A stretch of DNA of 64,000 nucleotides from assembly GCA_017456585.1 (NCBI GenBank), contig JAFTJD010000051.1:1-64000 (forward strand). Direction: 5' to 3'. The DNA comes from Lachnospiraceae bacterium (GTDB lineage Bacteria; Bacillota; Clostridia; Lachnospirales; Lachnospiraceae). Shown in pieces: positions 1-7,511 of this stretch; the stretch's first letter is position 1, and each line of letters opens with the position of its first letter. The notes beneath the pieces are model-generated. The model saw only the letters and a program-made list of their open reading frames with translations. It was not told the DNA's origin and did not search any database. A program made the position numbers and the translations under genes.

Positions 1-316
1 ATGGCAAAGTAAATTCCCTGACGGTCTGTGTTGCCTTCGCACATCATGAAATAAGCATCGACGGTTGATAAAAGTGCGTAGCAGACGTGTTCAATGAAGC
101 ATGGCAAAGTAAATTCCCTGACGGTCTGTGTTGCCTTCGCACATCATGTAATAAGCATCGACGGTTGATAAAAATGCGTAGCAGACGTGTTCAATGAAGC
201 ATGGCAAAGTAAATTTTCCTAATGGTCTGTGTTGTCTTCGCCAATCATATGATAAGTCCGAACGTTTGGCGAGTTTGCGGAGGAGGCGTGCCAATCAAAC
301 ATCGAAGCGGCAAAGT
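1..316. repeat. 100-bp tandem repeat, truncated by the window edge
   Basis: Positions 1-100 and 101-200 are the same 100-base unit, differing only at 49/149 (A/T) and 74/174 (G/A). A third, diverged copy runs from 201 to about 300, and the start of a fourth can be traced to about 316. The array enters from the left edge, so its full length is unknown. The unit is not a multiple of three, so any reading frame through it shifts between copies; I do not call a gene here. There are no spacers between the copies. Confidence 0.9.
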
Positions 317-349
317 GTGTAGTTCTACTTGGGAGCGTAGCGTTGCGAG

Positions 350-392
350 CGAAAACATATATTCCTAATTGCTTTGCTTTAATATGTTTTCG
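350..392. repeat. Inverted repeat (hairpin) after the tandem array
   Basis: An 11-bp perfect inverted repeat, CGAAAACATAT at 350-360 and ATATGTTTTCG at 382-392, encloses a 21-base loop. No T-tract follows, so it is not a standard terminator. The left arm overlaps a 14-mer, GTTGCGAGCGAAAA (342-355), whose reverse complement recurs at 55711-55724 in another intergenic hairpin region. Confidence 0.6.
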
Positions 393-473
393 GCATGCAA
401 TAAGCAAGATGAAATTTGTAGTATAGGTTCACAAATGTATGTTTAGATAAATTGGATAGGAGATACGGGTATA

Positions 474-1637
474 ATGACGGTTAAACTTTATGATATGGAT
501 GCATATATGACGAAGTTTTCTTCGAAGGTTATTTCGTGTTGCAAGAGAGAGAAGGACGACAATTATGAAGTTGTTCTGGAGGCGACTTTGTTTTTTCCGG
601 AAGAAGGCGGACAGACCCCGGATAAAGGTAAGCTCGGTGGGGCAGAGGTTCTTGATGTGCAGATTAAGAAGGACGAGATTATACATATCATTGATAAGCC
701 CCTTAAGGAAGGAGATACTGTTGAAGGAGAGATAGATTGGCAGCATAGATTCTATAATATGCAGCAACACAGCGGAGAACATCTTTTTTCGGGAATTACT
801 TATAAGAAGTATGGATATAGAAATGTCGGCTTTCATCTTAGCGACCAGACTGCAACCATGGATTTTGACGGAGTACTTACCATGGAGCAGGCAGAGGAGA
901 TAGAATGGGCAGTTAATGAGGCTATTGTAGCTAATGTTGAGGTTAAGGCAGGCTATCCTGATAAAGAGGAACTGGCCGGGATGGAATACCGTAGTAAGAT
1001 AGAGATAGATGGTCCTGTCCGTATAGTTGAAATACCGAGATATGATATATGCGCATGCTGTGCACCGCATGTAAAGAGAACCGGAGAGATAGGGATGCTG
1101 AGAATACAGTCACTGCAGAATTATAAGGGCGGTGTCAGAATAAGCTTTCTTTGCGGATTTCGTGCACTTATGGAATCCAGAAGAAAATCAAATGTTATAG
1201 GAGAACTTACAGGACTGCTTACAACAGGACAGGATAAGCTTGTTGAAAATGTCAGCAAATTAAAGATACAGCTTCAAAGTCTTAAGGGACAGTTAAACAG
1301 TGCATCCCAAGCATTGTTGGAGATTAAAGCAGATGCTGTTTCGGAAGATATGAATAACGTATTTCTCTTTGAAAGAGATCTTGAAGCTTCTGTTATGAGG
1401 TCGGTAGTCAATAAGCTTGTTAAGAAGCATGCCGGTATATGCGGAGTGTTCGGTGGTAGTGATAAAGAAGGATATACATTTATTATCGGAAGTGAGCATG
1501 AGGATTGCAGGGAGACCGTGGCGATTCTTAAGGACAAGCTTAATGCGAGAGGCGGCGGAAGCACACAGATGGTGCAAGGCTCCGTGGAAGCAGGCGTCAC
1601 CGCAGATGAGATTAGAGCGTTGCTTATGGGAGAATAG
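474..1637 (+). CDS. Alanyl-tRNA editing protein, AlaX-L type
   Basis: A free-standing trans-editing hydrolase of the AlaX family, which removes mischarged Ser or Gly from tRNA-Ala. The 387-residue protein resembles the C-terminal half of alanyl-tRNA synthetase. An N-terminal barrel (about 1-85) is followed by the zinc-binding editing core with H99-x3-H103 (motif HSGEH) and C195-x3-H199 (in CACCAPH), then TGEIG. A coiled coil (about 235-290) and a DHHA1-like C-terminal domain follow, with a GGGS motif near residue 360. The DHHA1 domain makes this the long form. The start is ATG at 474, ten bases after TAGGAGA (457-463). It stands alone between the repeat and the cobalamin riboswitch. Confidence 0.88.
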   Translation: MTVKLYDMDAYMTKFSSKVISCCKREKDDNYEVVLEATLFFPEEGGQTPDKGKLGGAEVLDVQIKKDEIIHIIDKPLKEGDTVEGEIDWQHRFYNMQQHSGEHLFSGITYKKYGYRNVGFHLSDQTATMDFDGVLTMEQAEEIEWAVNEAIVANVEVKAGYPDKEELAGMEYRSKIEIDGPVRIVEIPRYDICACCAPHVKRTGEIGMLRIQSLQNYKGGVRISFLCGFRALMESRRKSNVIGELTGLLTTGQDKLVENVSKLKIQLQSLKGQLNSASQALLEIKADAVSEDMNNVFLFERDLEASVMRSVVNKLVKKHAGICGVFGGSDKEGYTFIIGSEHEDCRETVAILKDKLNARGGGSTQMVQGSVEAGVTADEIRALLMGE

Positions 1638-1676
1638 ATAACATCTATACTAACAGAATAACGAAGATAAAGTGGA

Positions 1677-1704
1677 TTGCATTATAGAAAAAATGTGTTA
1701 TAAT
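1677..1704 (+). promoter_or_regulatory. Sigma-A-type promoter for the cobalamin-controlled operon
   Basis: The -35 box TTGCAT (1677-1682) and the -10 box TATAAT (1699-1704) are separated by 16 bases. TG at 1696-1697 gives an extended -10. Transcription would begin near 1711, just before the riboswitch. Confidence 0.7.
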
Positions 1705-1747
1705 CCATGAGTGAAAAGCAATTATTGTATATCAGTATGGGTGCAAA

Positions 1748-1945
1748 TACATTTTGTGCCCAACATGATATAGATGTGTGTTCGGGGAAACAGGTGAGAA
1801 TCCTGTACGAGCCCGTCGCCGTGAGGCATGCTTTGATGTTTGTCTTACCGAAGTGCCACAACTTCGGGACACACCATTGGGAATTAATCCTGAGAAGGGT
1901 GACAAACAGAATGCCGAGTCGAAATATCCGGACGCATATATCCTC
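1748..1945 (+). promoter_or_regulatory. Cobalamin (B12) riboswitch
   Basis: This roughly 200-base leader carries the hallmark core: GGGGAAACAGGTGAGAATCC starting at 1784, then TGTACGAGCCCGTCGCC to 1820. A B12-box-like segment, TGCCGAGTCGAAATATCC, starts at 1912. It lies between a good promoter and the DUF4430/ECF gene pair, which is where a cobalamin-repressed transport operon would have it. The boundaries are approximate. I see only a weak GC stem before the coding start (about 1953-1968), so control could act on translation. Confidence 0.85.
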
Positions 1946-2047
1946 ATTATTTTGCCGCGAGTGCCGGCTTTTAAGAGGAAATATACAGGCATTTGTGATA
2001 GAGCTTCACATATGCCCGGAAAATACATTTAAAAAGGAGAAAAGCAA

Positions 2048-2506
2048 ATGAAATTGAGACAAAAAATGAATTTTAAGTCAATACTCCTTTGCATGATGCT
2101 TATTGTGGCTATGGCATTTTGTGCATTTGGATGTAAGAAGGACGACGACAAAAACACAACAACACCGGTATCACAGGAGAGCAACGAGTCTTCTGATAAG
2201 ACTGTGCTTGGCGAAGGTGCAACACAGTTTGATTTTGTTGTTGTAGACAAGGATGGCAAAGAGACCAAGTTTGAGATTCATACCAATCAGACTGTTGTAG
2301 GTACTGCTTTGCAGGAGTTGGGCCTTATAGAAGGCGAGAATGGTGCATATGGACTTTATGTTAAGAAGGTTAATGGCATCACAGCTGATTATGATGTAGA
2401 TAAGACATATTGGGCATTCTACATAAATGGAGAGTATGCTATGAGCGGCGTTGATGTTACCAATATTACTGCAGGCGCGACCTATTCTTTTAAGGTAGAA
2501 AAATAA
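2048..2506 (+). CDS. DUF4430 lipoprotein, putative corrinoid-binding component
   Basis: A 152-residue secreted lipoprotein. A lysine/arginine start and hydrophobic segment lead to the lipobox AFGC (Cys29), followed by a charged Ser/Thr-rich linker. The rest (about 55-152) is a DUF4430 domain, which resembles the C-terminal domain of transcobalamin; the motifs TVVGTALQEL, YWAFYINGEYA and the closing YSFKVEK are visible. The cobalamin riboswitch upstream and the ECF S component immediately downstream (TAATG overlap at 2504-2508) suggest it captures corrinoids at the cell surface and passes them to the transporter. Family and location are seen in the sequence; substrate is inferred from the riboswitch. 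Confidence 0.8.
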   Translation: MKLRQKMNFKSILLCMMLIVAMAFCAFGCKKDDDKNTTTPVSQESNESSDKTVLGEGATQFDFVVVDKDGKETKFEIHTNQTVVGTALQELGLIEGENGAYGLYVKKVNGITADYDVDKTYWAFYINGEYAMSGVDVTNITAGATYSFKVEK

Positions 2507-3015
2507 TGAAACTAAAGACCAGAGAAATGGCAGTATTTGCAATGCTCGGAGCGCTTATGTATGTGTCGAAGATGATTATGGAAGTGGCTCCTAATATACA
2601 CCTTCTGGGTGTATTCACTATTGCTATTACTGTAGTGTATCGTAAGAAAGCTTTATATCCGATCTATATCTATGTCATTACTAATGGCATATTTGCCGGG
2701 TTTGCGACCTGGTGGATTCCGTATCTGTATATATGGACGATATTGTGGGCGGTTACCATGCTTTTGCCTAAGAAAATGCCAAAGGTAGTAAGACCTATAG
2801 TTTATATGGTTGTTAATGCACTTCATGGGTATGCATTTGGTATTCTCTATGCACCCGCACAGGCACTTCTCTTTGGTTTAAACTTTAAAGGAATGATAGC
2901 GTGGATAGTAGCCGGTTTTCCGTTTGATTTGATACATGGTACAAGCAACTTCTTTTGTGGTATACTAATCGTACCCATAATTACGGTTCTTAAGAAATTA
3001 GAAAGCTATTATTAG
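2506..3015 (+). CDS. ECF transporter S component, probably for cobalamin or a precursor
   Basis: A 169-residue integral membrane protein with about six hydrophobic helices. It opens with MKLKTREMAVFAMLGALMYV, the usual start of energy-coupling-factor substrate-binding subunits, and has a conserved HGTSNFFCGI near the last helix. It shares one base with the stop of the DUF4430 gene, so the two are translationally coupled. No EcfA or EcfT gene is nearby, so it should be a group II S component using a shared energising module encoded elsewhere. Corrinoid specificity is inferred from the B12 riboswitch, not from residues. Confidence 0.8.
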   Translation: MKLKTREMAVFAMLGALMYVSKMIMEVAPNIHLLGVFTIAITVVYRKKALYPIYIYVITNGIFAGFATWWIPYLYIWTILWAVTMLLPKKMPKVVRPIVYMVVNALHGYAFGILYAPAQALLFGLNFKGMIAWIVAGFPFDLIHGTSNFFCGILIVPIITVLKKLESYY

Positions 3016-3046
3016 AATTATTACTTGAAGAAAAGAGGGAAAATGC

Positions 3047-4360
3047 ATGGAACATGTTAAGTTGCAGATAGGCTGTCTTGTGATTTTGCTTTATATCGCA
3101 TTTATTTATTATAGAGAATGCAAAATATACCGTCAGAAAAAAAGACAGTCTATGTTTACGACCATGCTGTCGCTTGGCATATTATGTGTGCTGTTTGATG
3201 GAATAACAGCGTATATGGTAAATCAACTTGATGTTATACATCCGATGGTGAACATGGTATTCCATGCATTGTTTCTTCTTAGCATAGATGCGGTAATATT
3301 TGCATTGTGCATGTATATGTTAGTTGTTACAGGGGCATATGCAAAAGGAACCTTACACAGATGGGTTGTGTATGTGCCGTTTGTTTTGAATGTAATTGTT
3401 GTCATAGCTAACATAGGAACATTGGAATATAGAGAGGGTAATTTTACTAATTATTCAATGGGGATGTCGGCATATACCTGTTTTGCCATGGCTGCGGTAT
3501 ATGCTTTGGTTTCGATAGGTGTATTTTTAAAAAAATGGCACTATATAGAAAATCACAAGAGGATGAGCATATTTACATATCTCATGGTTCTGGCAGTGGT
3601 TACCGGTATTCAGATGGTATTTCCTGAGGTTTTGGCAACAAGTATTGGAGTAACGGTATTTATAGTGGGCATATATCTTAATCTGGAAAATCCGGCATAT
3701 AAGCAATTGTCATTGTATCATGAAGAGACGGTTATGGCATTTGCAAACATTATAGAAAATCGTGATGATAACACAGGTGGACATATAAAAAGGACAAGTA
3801 TTTATGTAAAACTTATAGCTGAAGAACTACGTAAGCGGGAAAAATATAAAGCTGTTTTGACTAAAGATTATATAGGTAATCTTGTTGAGGCGGCGCCTAT
3901 GCATGACATAGGTAAAATAGCGGTTCCGGATGCTGTTTTGCAGAAACCGGGTAGACTCACTGAAGAGGAATTTAGCCAGATGAAGCTTCATGCGTCAAAG
4001 GGAGGGGAGATTATTAAAGAGACCTTCCGTAATCTTGGAGGAGAAGACTATCGCAGGATGGCGTATGAGGTTGCGAGATACCACCATGAGAAATGGAATG
4101 GCAGAGGATATCCTGAGGGGTTAAAAGGAGAAAATATACCGCTGTGTGCAAGAATTATGGCAGTTGCGGATGTATTTGACGCGGTATCCGAGAAGAGGTG
4201 TTACAGAGATGCGATGCCGTTAGAAGAATGTTTTGATATCATAGCGAAAGGCAGTGGGCAGGATTTTGATCCTGTGATAGCAGAAGCTTTTCTTGGCATA
4301 AAGGATGAGGTAATACGTGTACATGGTGAGTTTGCCGAGAAAAATATGAATGTGGACTAG
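3047..4360 (+). CDS. Seven-TM HD-GYP domain protein, c-di-GMP phosphodiesterase
   Basis: The N-terminal half (1-225) has seven hydrophobic helices and probably senses a membrane or extracellular signal. The C-terminal half is an HD-GYP hydrolase: ENRDDNTGGHIKRT, the metal-binding HD pair H286-D287 in HDIGKIAVPD, HHEKWNGRGYP from residue 346 carrying the GYP signature, and AVADVFDA. These motifs are complete, so hydrolysis of cyclic di-GMP is likely. AGAGGGA lies six bases before the ATG. It is one of three cyclic-di-GMP-related proteins in the first 20 kb. Confidence 0.88.
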   Translation: MEHVKLQIGCLVILLYIAFIYYRECKIYRQKKRQSMFTTMLSLGILCVLFDGITAYMVNQLDVIHPMVNMVFHALFLLSIDAVIFALCMYMLVVTGAYAKGTLHRWVVYVPFVLNVIVVIANIGTLEYREGNFTNYSMGMSAYTCFAMAAVYALVSIGVFLKKWHYIENHKRMSIFTYLMVLAVVTGIQMVFPEVLATSIGVTVFIVGIYLNLENPAYKQLSLYHEETVMAFANIIENRDDNTGGHIKRTSIYVKLIAEELRKREKYKAVLTKDYIGNLVEAAPMHDIGKIAVPDAVLQKPGRLTEEEFSQMKLHASKGGEIIKETFRNLGGEDYRRMAYEVARYHHEKWNGRGYPEGLKGENIPLCARIMAVADVFDAVSEKRCYRDAMPLEECFDIIAKGSGQDFDPVIAEAFLGIKDEVIRVHGEFAEKNMNVD

Positions 4361-4370
4361 GGGAGAATGA

Positions 4371-5264
4371 ATGATGAGAAAGAGAATAACTTTAATGATC
4401 GGAGTGATTTGTTGTATGGGGATTTTGGGCGGATGTAAAGCGAATTTATTTGGAAAGATTAGTTGCAAATATGATAATTCGGATAAGTACACTATGGGCG
4501 GAGCTGCCCTTACAGGTACGGTTGAAAGCATAGAGATAGAATGGATAGATGGTAGTATCACGATTGCATCACATGATGATGATACGGTGGAGTTTGGGGA
4601 GAATTCTAAGAAGGATTTGGATTCGGACAGTACAATGTATTACTGGCTTGACGGGACTACGTTACATCTTAAGTATTGTCGTAGCGGTAATTGGAAATTT
4701 AATAATTTGGATAAGGAGCTTACGGTATATATACCTAAGGATTTAGTTAGTCTGAAGGATGTAGAGATAAATGGTGTTTCATCCGAGATAACAATGGAGT
4801 CTTTTGATACGGAGATTGATAATCTCGCGATTAATTCAGTGTCGGGAAAAGTAAGCGTTGAGGATATTGATATTACGGAAGCAGCAGAGATTAATACGAC
4901 TTCAGGGAAAGTAGATGTAGGATTTACAGGTTCTATGACTGAACTTAATATAAATACAGTATCGGGTGCAGTTGAGGTGTCGGTTGGTGAAACTGATGAT
5001 GCGGAGATAAATACTACAAGCGGAAAGGTTAAGTTCGTGACTGATAGTGTACCGGACACCCTTGAAATCAATACCATATCCGGAAAAGTTGAATTATATG
5101 TGTCTGAGAGTAGTGATTTTTCACTCGAATATAGTACTGTGAGCGGAAGCTTTAGTTCAGATATAGATTATTCAAGAAAAAATGATAAATATATCTATGG
5201 TGACGGAACTAATAAGGTTGAGGTAAATACAACCTCAGGCAGTGCGAAGGTTTATACAAAGTAA
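4371..5264 (+). CDS. DUF4097-family beta-repeat lipoprotein
   Basis: A 297-residue exported protein with lipobox LGGC near residue 22. The mature part is a run of short beta-strand repeats built around VSGKV/TSGKV (INSVSGKVSV, INTTSGKVDV, INTVSGAVEV, INTTSGKVKF, INTISGKVEL), typical of DUF4097, a right-handed beta-helix or roller fold. Function in the family is not settled; related proteins are linked to envelope stress or anti-sigma systems. Two adjacent ATG codons (4371, 4374) follow GGGGAG; either may be used. It begins ten bases after the HD-GYP stop, so the two are probably cotranscribed. Confidence 0.8.
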   Translation: MMRKRITLMIGVICCMGILGGCKANLFGKISCKYDNSDKYTMGGAALTGTVESIEIEWIDGSITIASHDDDTVEFGENSKKDLDSDSTMYYWLDGTTLHLKYCRSGNWKFNNLDKELTVYIPKDLVSLKDVEINGVSSEITMESFDTEIDNLAINSVSGKVSVEDIDITEAAEINTTSGKVDVGFTGSMTELNINTVSGAVEVSVGETDDAEINTTSGKVKFVTDSVPDTLEINTISGKVELYVSESSDFSLEYSTVSGSFSSDIDYSRKNDKYIYGDGTNKVEVNTTSGSAKVYTK

Positions 5265-5276
5265 TAAGGAGATTCT

Positions 5277-5972
5277 ATGCATAAATTATTGGTTTTTGAC
5301 CTTGACGGAACTTTGGCACCCGTAGCGAAGGGTACTTCTTATGATAATATAGGCAGATTAAAGAAGCTTGAGCAAATGGGGTATAGAATAGTTATATGCT
5401 CCGGTAAGCCGACTTTTTATCTGTGCGGTTTCGCTAGGCAGTTGGAGCTTGATAGTCCTATTCTTATTGGTGAAAATGGGGCAGTGGTTCAATATGGCGT
5501 GTCGCTTCCGCCTAAGAGATATGAAGTGTATCCTTGTACAGACCGGGCGAAAGAACAGCTGAAAGCGATGAAGGATAAGATAAGCAAGGCTTGCGGCGAT
5601 AGGATATGGTATCAGCCAAATGAGATAGAGCTTACACCTTTTACAGGGGAAGCAGAGGTGCTTGATATAATTCAGGAGATAGTGGACAATTCTAAGGATG
5701 AACTTGACGAGCTTTTGGTTTATCGCCATTGGAACTGCTTTGATTTTATTCCTAAGAATATCCATAAAGCTAATGGTATAGAAATGGTAGCTAAGTTAGA
5801 AGGCTTAGACAGGAAGGATACATTAGCATTAGGCGATGGAGTTAATGATGTTCCGATGTTTCAATATGCGGATATATCCATGCGTATAGGAAATGACCTT
5901 GATTATCCTACGGATTATTCTTTTGATGACATTTCTTCGGCACTTGATTATGTTATGGAGCAAAAACTGTAA
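5277..5972 (+). CDS. HAD-superfamily phosphatase, Cof/type IIB
   Basis: A 231-residue cytosolic hydrolase. Motif I is VFDLDGTLAP, with nucleophile D8 and acid D10; motif II lies in ICSGKP; motif IV is GDGVNDVPMFQYADISMRIGN. An insert of about 100 residues between motifs II and III is the type IIB cap. These enzymes dephosphorylate sugar phosphates or flavin/PLP-type substrates, and the substrate cannot be read from the sequence. AAGGAG precedes the ATG and the gene follows the DUF4097 gene by 12 bases. Confidence 0.85.
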   Translation: MHKLLVFDLDGTLAPVAKGTSYDNIGRLKKLEQMGYRIVICSGKPTFYLCGFARQLELDSPILIGENGAVVQYGVSLPPKRYEVYPCTDRAKEQLKAMKDKISKACGDRIWYQPNEIELTPFTGEAEVLDIIQEIVDNSKDELDELLVYRHWNCFDFIPKNIHKANGIEMVAKLEGLDRKDTLALGDGVNDVPMFQYADISMRIGNDLDYPTDYSFDDISSALDYVMEQKL

Positions 5973-6065
5973 ATATTGTGCAGTGTATATAGATAGATGT
6001 GCGGATAATAATGCTGAAAAAGGTAGGTTGCCGGGCGGGTTGGTACATAAGCGGAAGGATGATAA

Positions 6066-7277
6066 GTGGTGGAAAAGGTAATATTTCATGTAGATGTAAA
6101 TAATGCATTTCTTTCATGGGAAGCTATATATAGGCTCAACGTTCTGGGAGAAGAGTGCGACCTTAGAACGATACCTTCTGCCATAGGCGGAGACATGTCA
6201 AAAAGACATGGGGTTATTCTTGCCAAATCAACCATTGCTAAACAATACAATATCAAGACAGGTGAGCCGATTGTGGATGCTCTTAGGAAGTGCCCCGGGC
6301 TTGTGATTGTTAAACCTAATCACGATTTGTATGAGGAGCAGTCTGCCAAATTTCTTGAGATTTTAAACAAATATTCGCCGGTGGTCGAGCAGTATAGTAT
6401 AGATGAAGCATTCATTGATATGACCGGAATGGAAAGGCTTTTCGGTAAGCCGATAGAGGCCGCACATGCACTTAAAGATGAGGTATATAATACGCTTGGT
6501 TTTACCGTGAATGTCGGAATATCCTCTAACAAGCTTCTTGCGAAAATGGCAGGAGATTTTGAAAAACCCAATAAAGTACATACACTTTTTCCTGATGAAA
6601 TCGAGAAAAAGATGTGGCCGCTTCCTGTTGGGGACTTGCTTTTTGTGGGTAAGGCGTCAGAGAAGAGGCTTAATTCACTCGGAATAAGGACGATAGGAGA
6701 GCTTGCCAAGGCCGATATCGGAGTGCTTAGGGCAGTCATGAAGAAACAGGGAGAAACACTCTATAGATATGCGAACGGAATAGACGGCGATGAGCTTGAA
6801 ATAGAGCCTGAGGATAACAAGGGATATGGTAATTCTACGACGATATCCTTTGATGTGACAGATTCATATACGGCTAAAAGATATCTTTTACGCCTCTCTG
6901 AAAATGTATCTGCGAGACTTAGACAGGATAATGTAAGGGCAGGTGAGGTGTCTGTAACCATTAAATATTATGACCTTACAAAGGAATCGCATCAAGGTGC
7001 ATTGGAGACAAGTACCAATATTACTAAAGAAATATACGAAGCAGCATGCAGATTATTTGATGAACTCTGGGAAGGCATTCCGATAAGACTTCTTGGAGTA
7101 AGAGCGGGTAAAATATCACATGCCGGAAGCATGAGGCAGCTTTCACTTTTTGATAATACTGATTACGAGAAGCTAGAAAAGCTTGACAAGGCGGTTGATA
7201 AGATAAGAGGACGGTTTGGAAACGAGGCTATTAAGCCTGCATCCTTCCTTGAAAAAGATAAATTCGACAAAAAATAG
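6066..7277 (+). CDS. dinB: Y-family DNA polymerase, Pol IV/UmuC-like
   Basis: A translesion polymerase of 403 residues. The palm is intact: D10 in FHVDVNNAFLSWEA, and D113/E114 in YSIDEAFIDMT. The helix-hairpin-helix region (LLFVGKASEKRLNSLGIRTIGELA) and the little-finger domain follow. Near the C-terminus QLSLF (358-362) matches the sliding-clamp binding motif QLxLF, so replisome recruitment is likely. The usual FFASVE after the first Asp is FLSWEA, a variant found in Clostridia, so it may be a DinB-like subfamily. GTG at 6066 lies six bases after GGAAGGA; the adjacent GTG at 6069 is also possible. No SOS box is visible nearby. Confidence 0.88.
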   Translation: MVEKVIFHVDVNNAFLSWEAIYRLNVLGEECDLRTIPSAIGGDMSKRHGVILAKSTIAKQYNIKTGEPIVDALRKCPGLVIVKPNHDLYEEQSAKFLEILNKYSPVVEQYSIDEAFIDMTGMERLFGKPIEAAHALKDEVYNTLGFTVNVGISSNKLLAKMAGDFEKPNKVHTLFPDEIEKKMWPLPVGDLLFVGKASEKRLNSLGIRTIGELAKADIGVLRAVMKKQGETLYRYANGIDGDELEIEPEDNKGYGNSTTISFDVTDSYTAKRYLLRLSENVSARLRQDNVRAGEVSVTIKYYDLTKESHQGALETSTNITKEIYEAACRLFDELWEGIPIRLLGVRAGKISHAGSMRQLSLFDNTDYEKLEKLDKAVDKIRGRFGNEAIKPASFLEKDKFDKK

Positions 7278-7324
7278 CCTTTAATAGGTATAAAACAAAA
7301 GGAAAAATATGGATTTGATAACCC

Positions 7325-7371
7325 AAATAACGCAAATGGGAGTAAAGATTGCTCTATTGCGTTATTTTTTT
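7325..7371 (+). terminator. Rho-independent terminator after the Y-family polymerase
   Basis: AAATAACGCAA (7325-7335) pairs with TTGCGTTATTT (7357-7367) across a 21-base loop, running into a T-tract (7364-7371). Confidence 0.75.
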
Positions 7372-7511
7372 GTTAAGAATTATTATTTGTCAATATAATG
7401 GCTAATTATTTTGAAAAATATGGTAGTGGGTGATTGATTTCTGACAATAAAAGTGATAAAATACAGCTTGAGTAGGCAAAATATGTGAAACTTAATGGGG
7501 GAATAGAAGTT

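Noticed and set aside
1-316. CRISPR-like array
   Set aside because: The unit is 100 bases, copies are directly adjacent and no unique spacers occur.
91-407. Minus-strand open frames in the left repeat array
   Set aside because: They only arise from the 100-bp repeat, whose length breaks the frame in each copy; there is no ribosome binding site.
429-1070. 213-codon frame on the minus strand
   Set aside because: It lies opposite the tRNA-editing gene and encodes low-complexity hydrophobic sequence with no recognisable domain.
1707-2051. Open frames over the 1.7-2.0 kb leader
   Set aside because: The region is better explained by the cobalamin riboswitch; the peptides show no domain.
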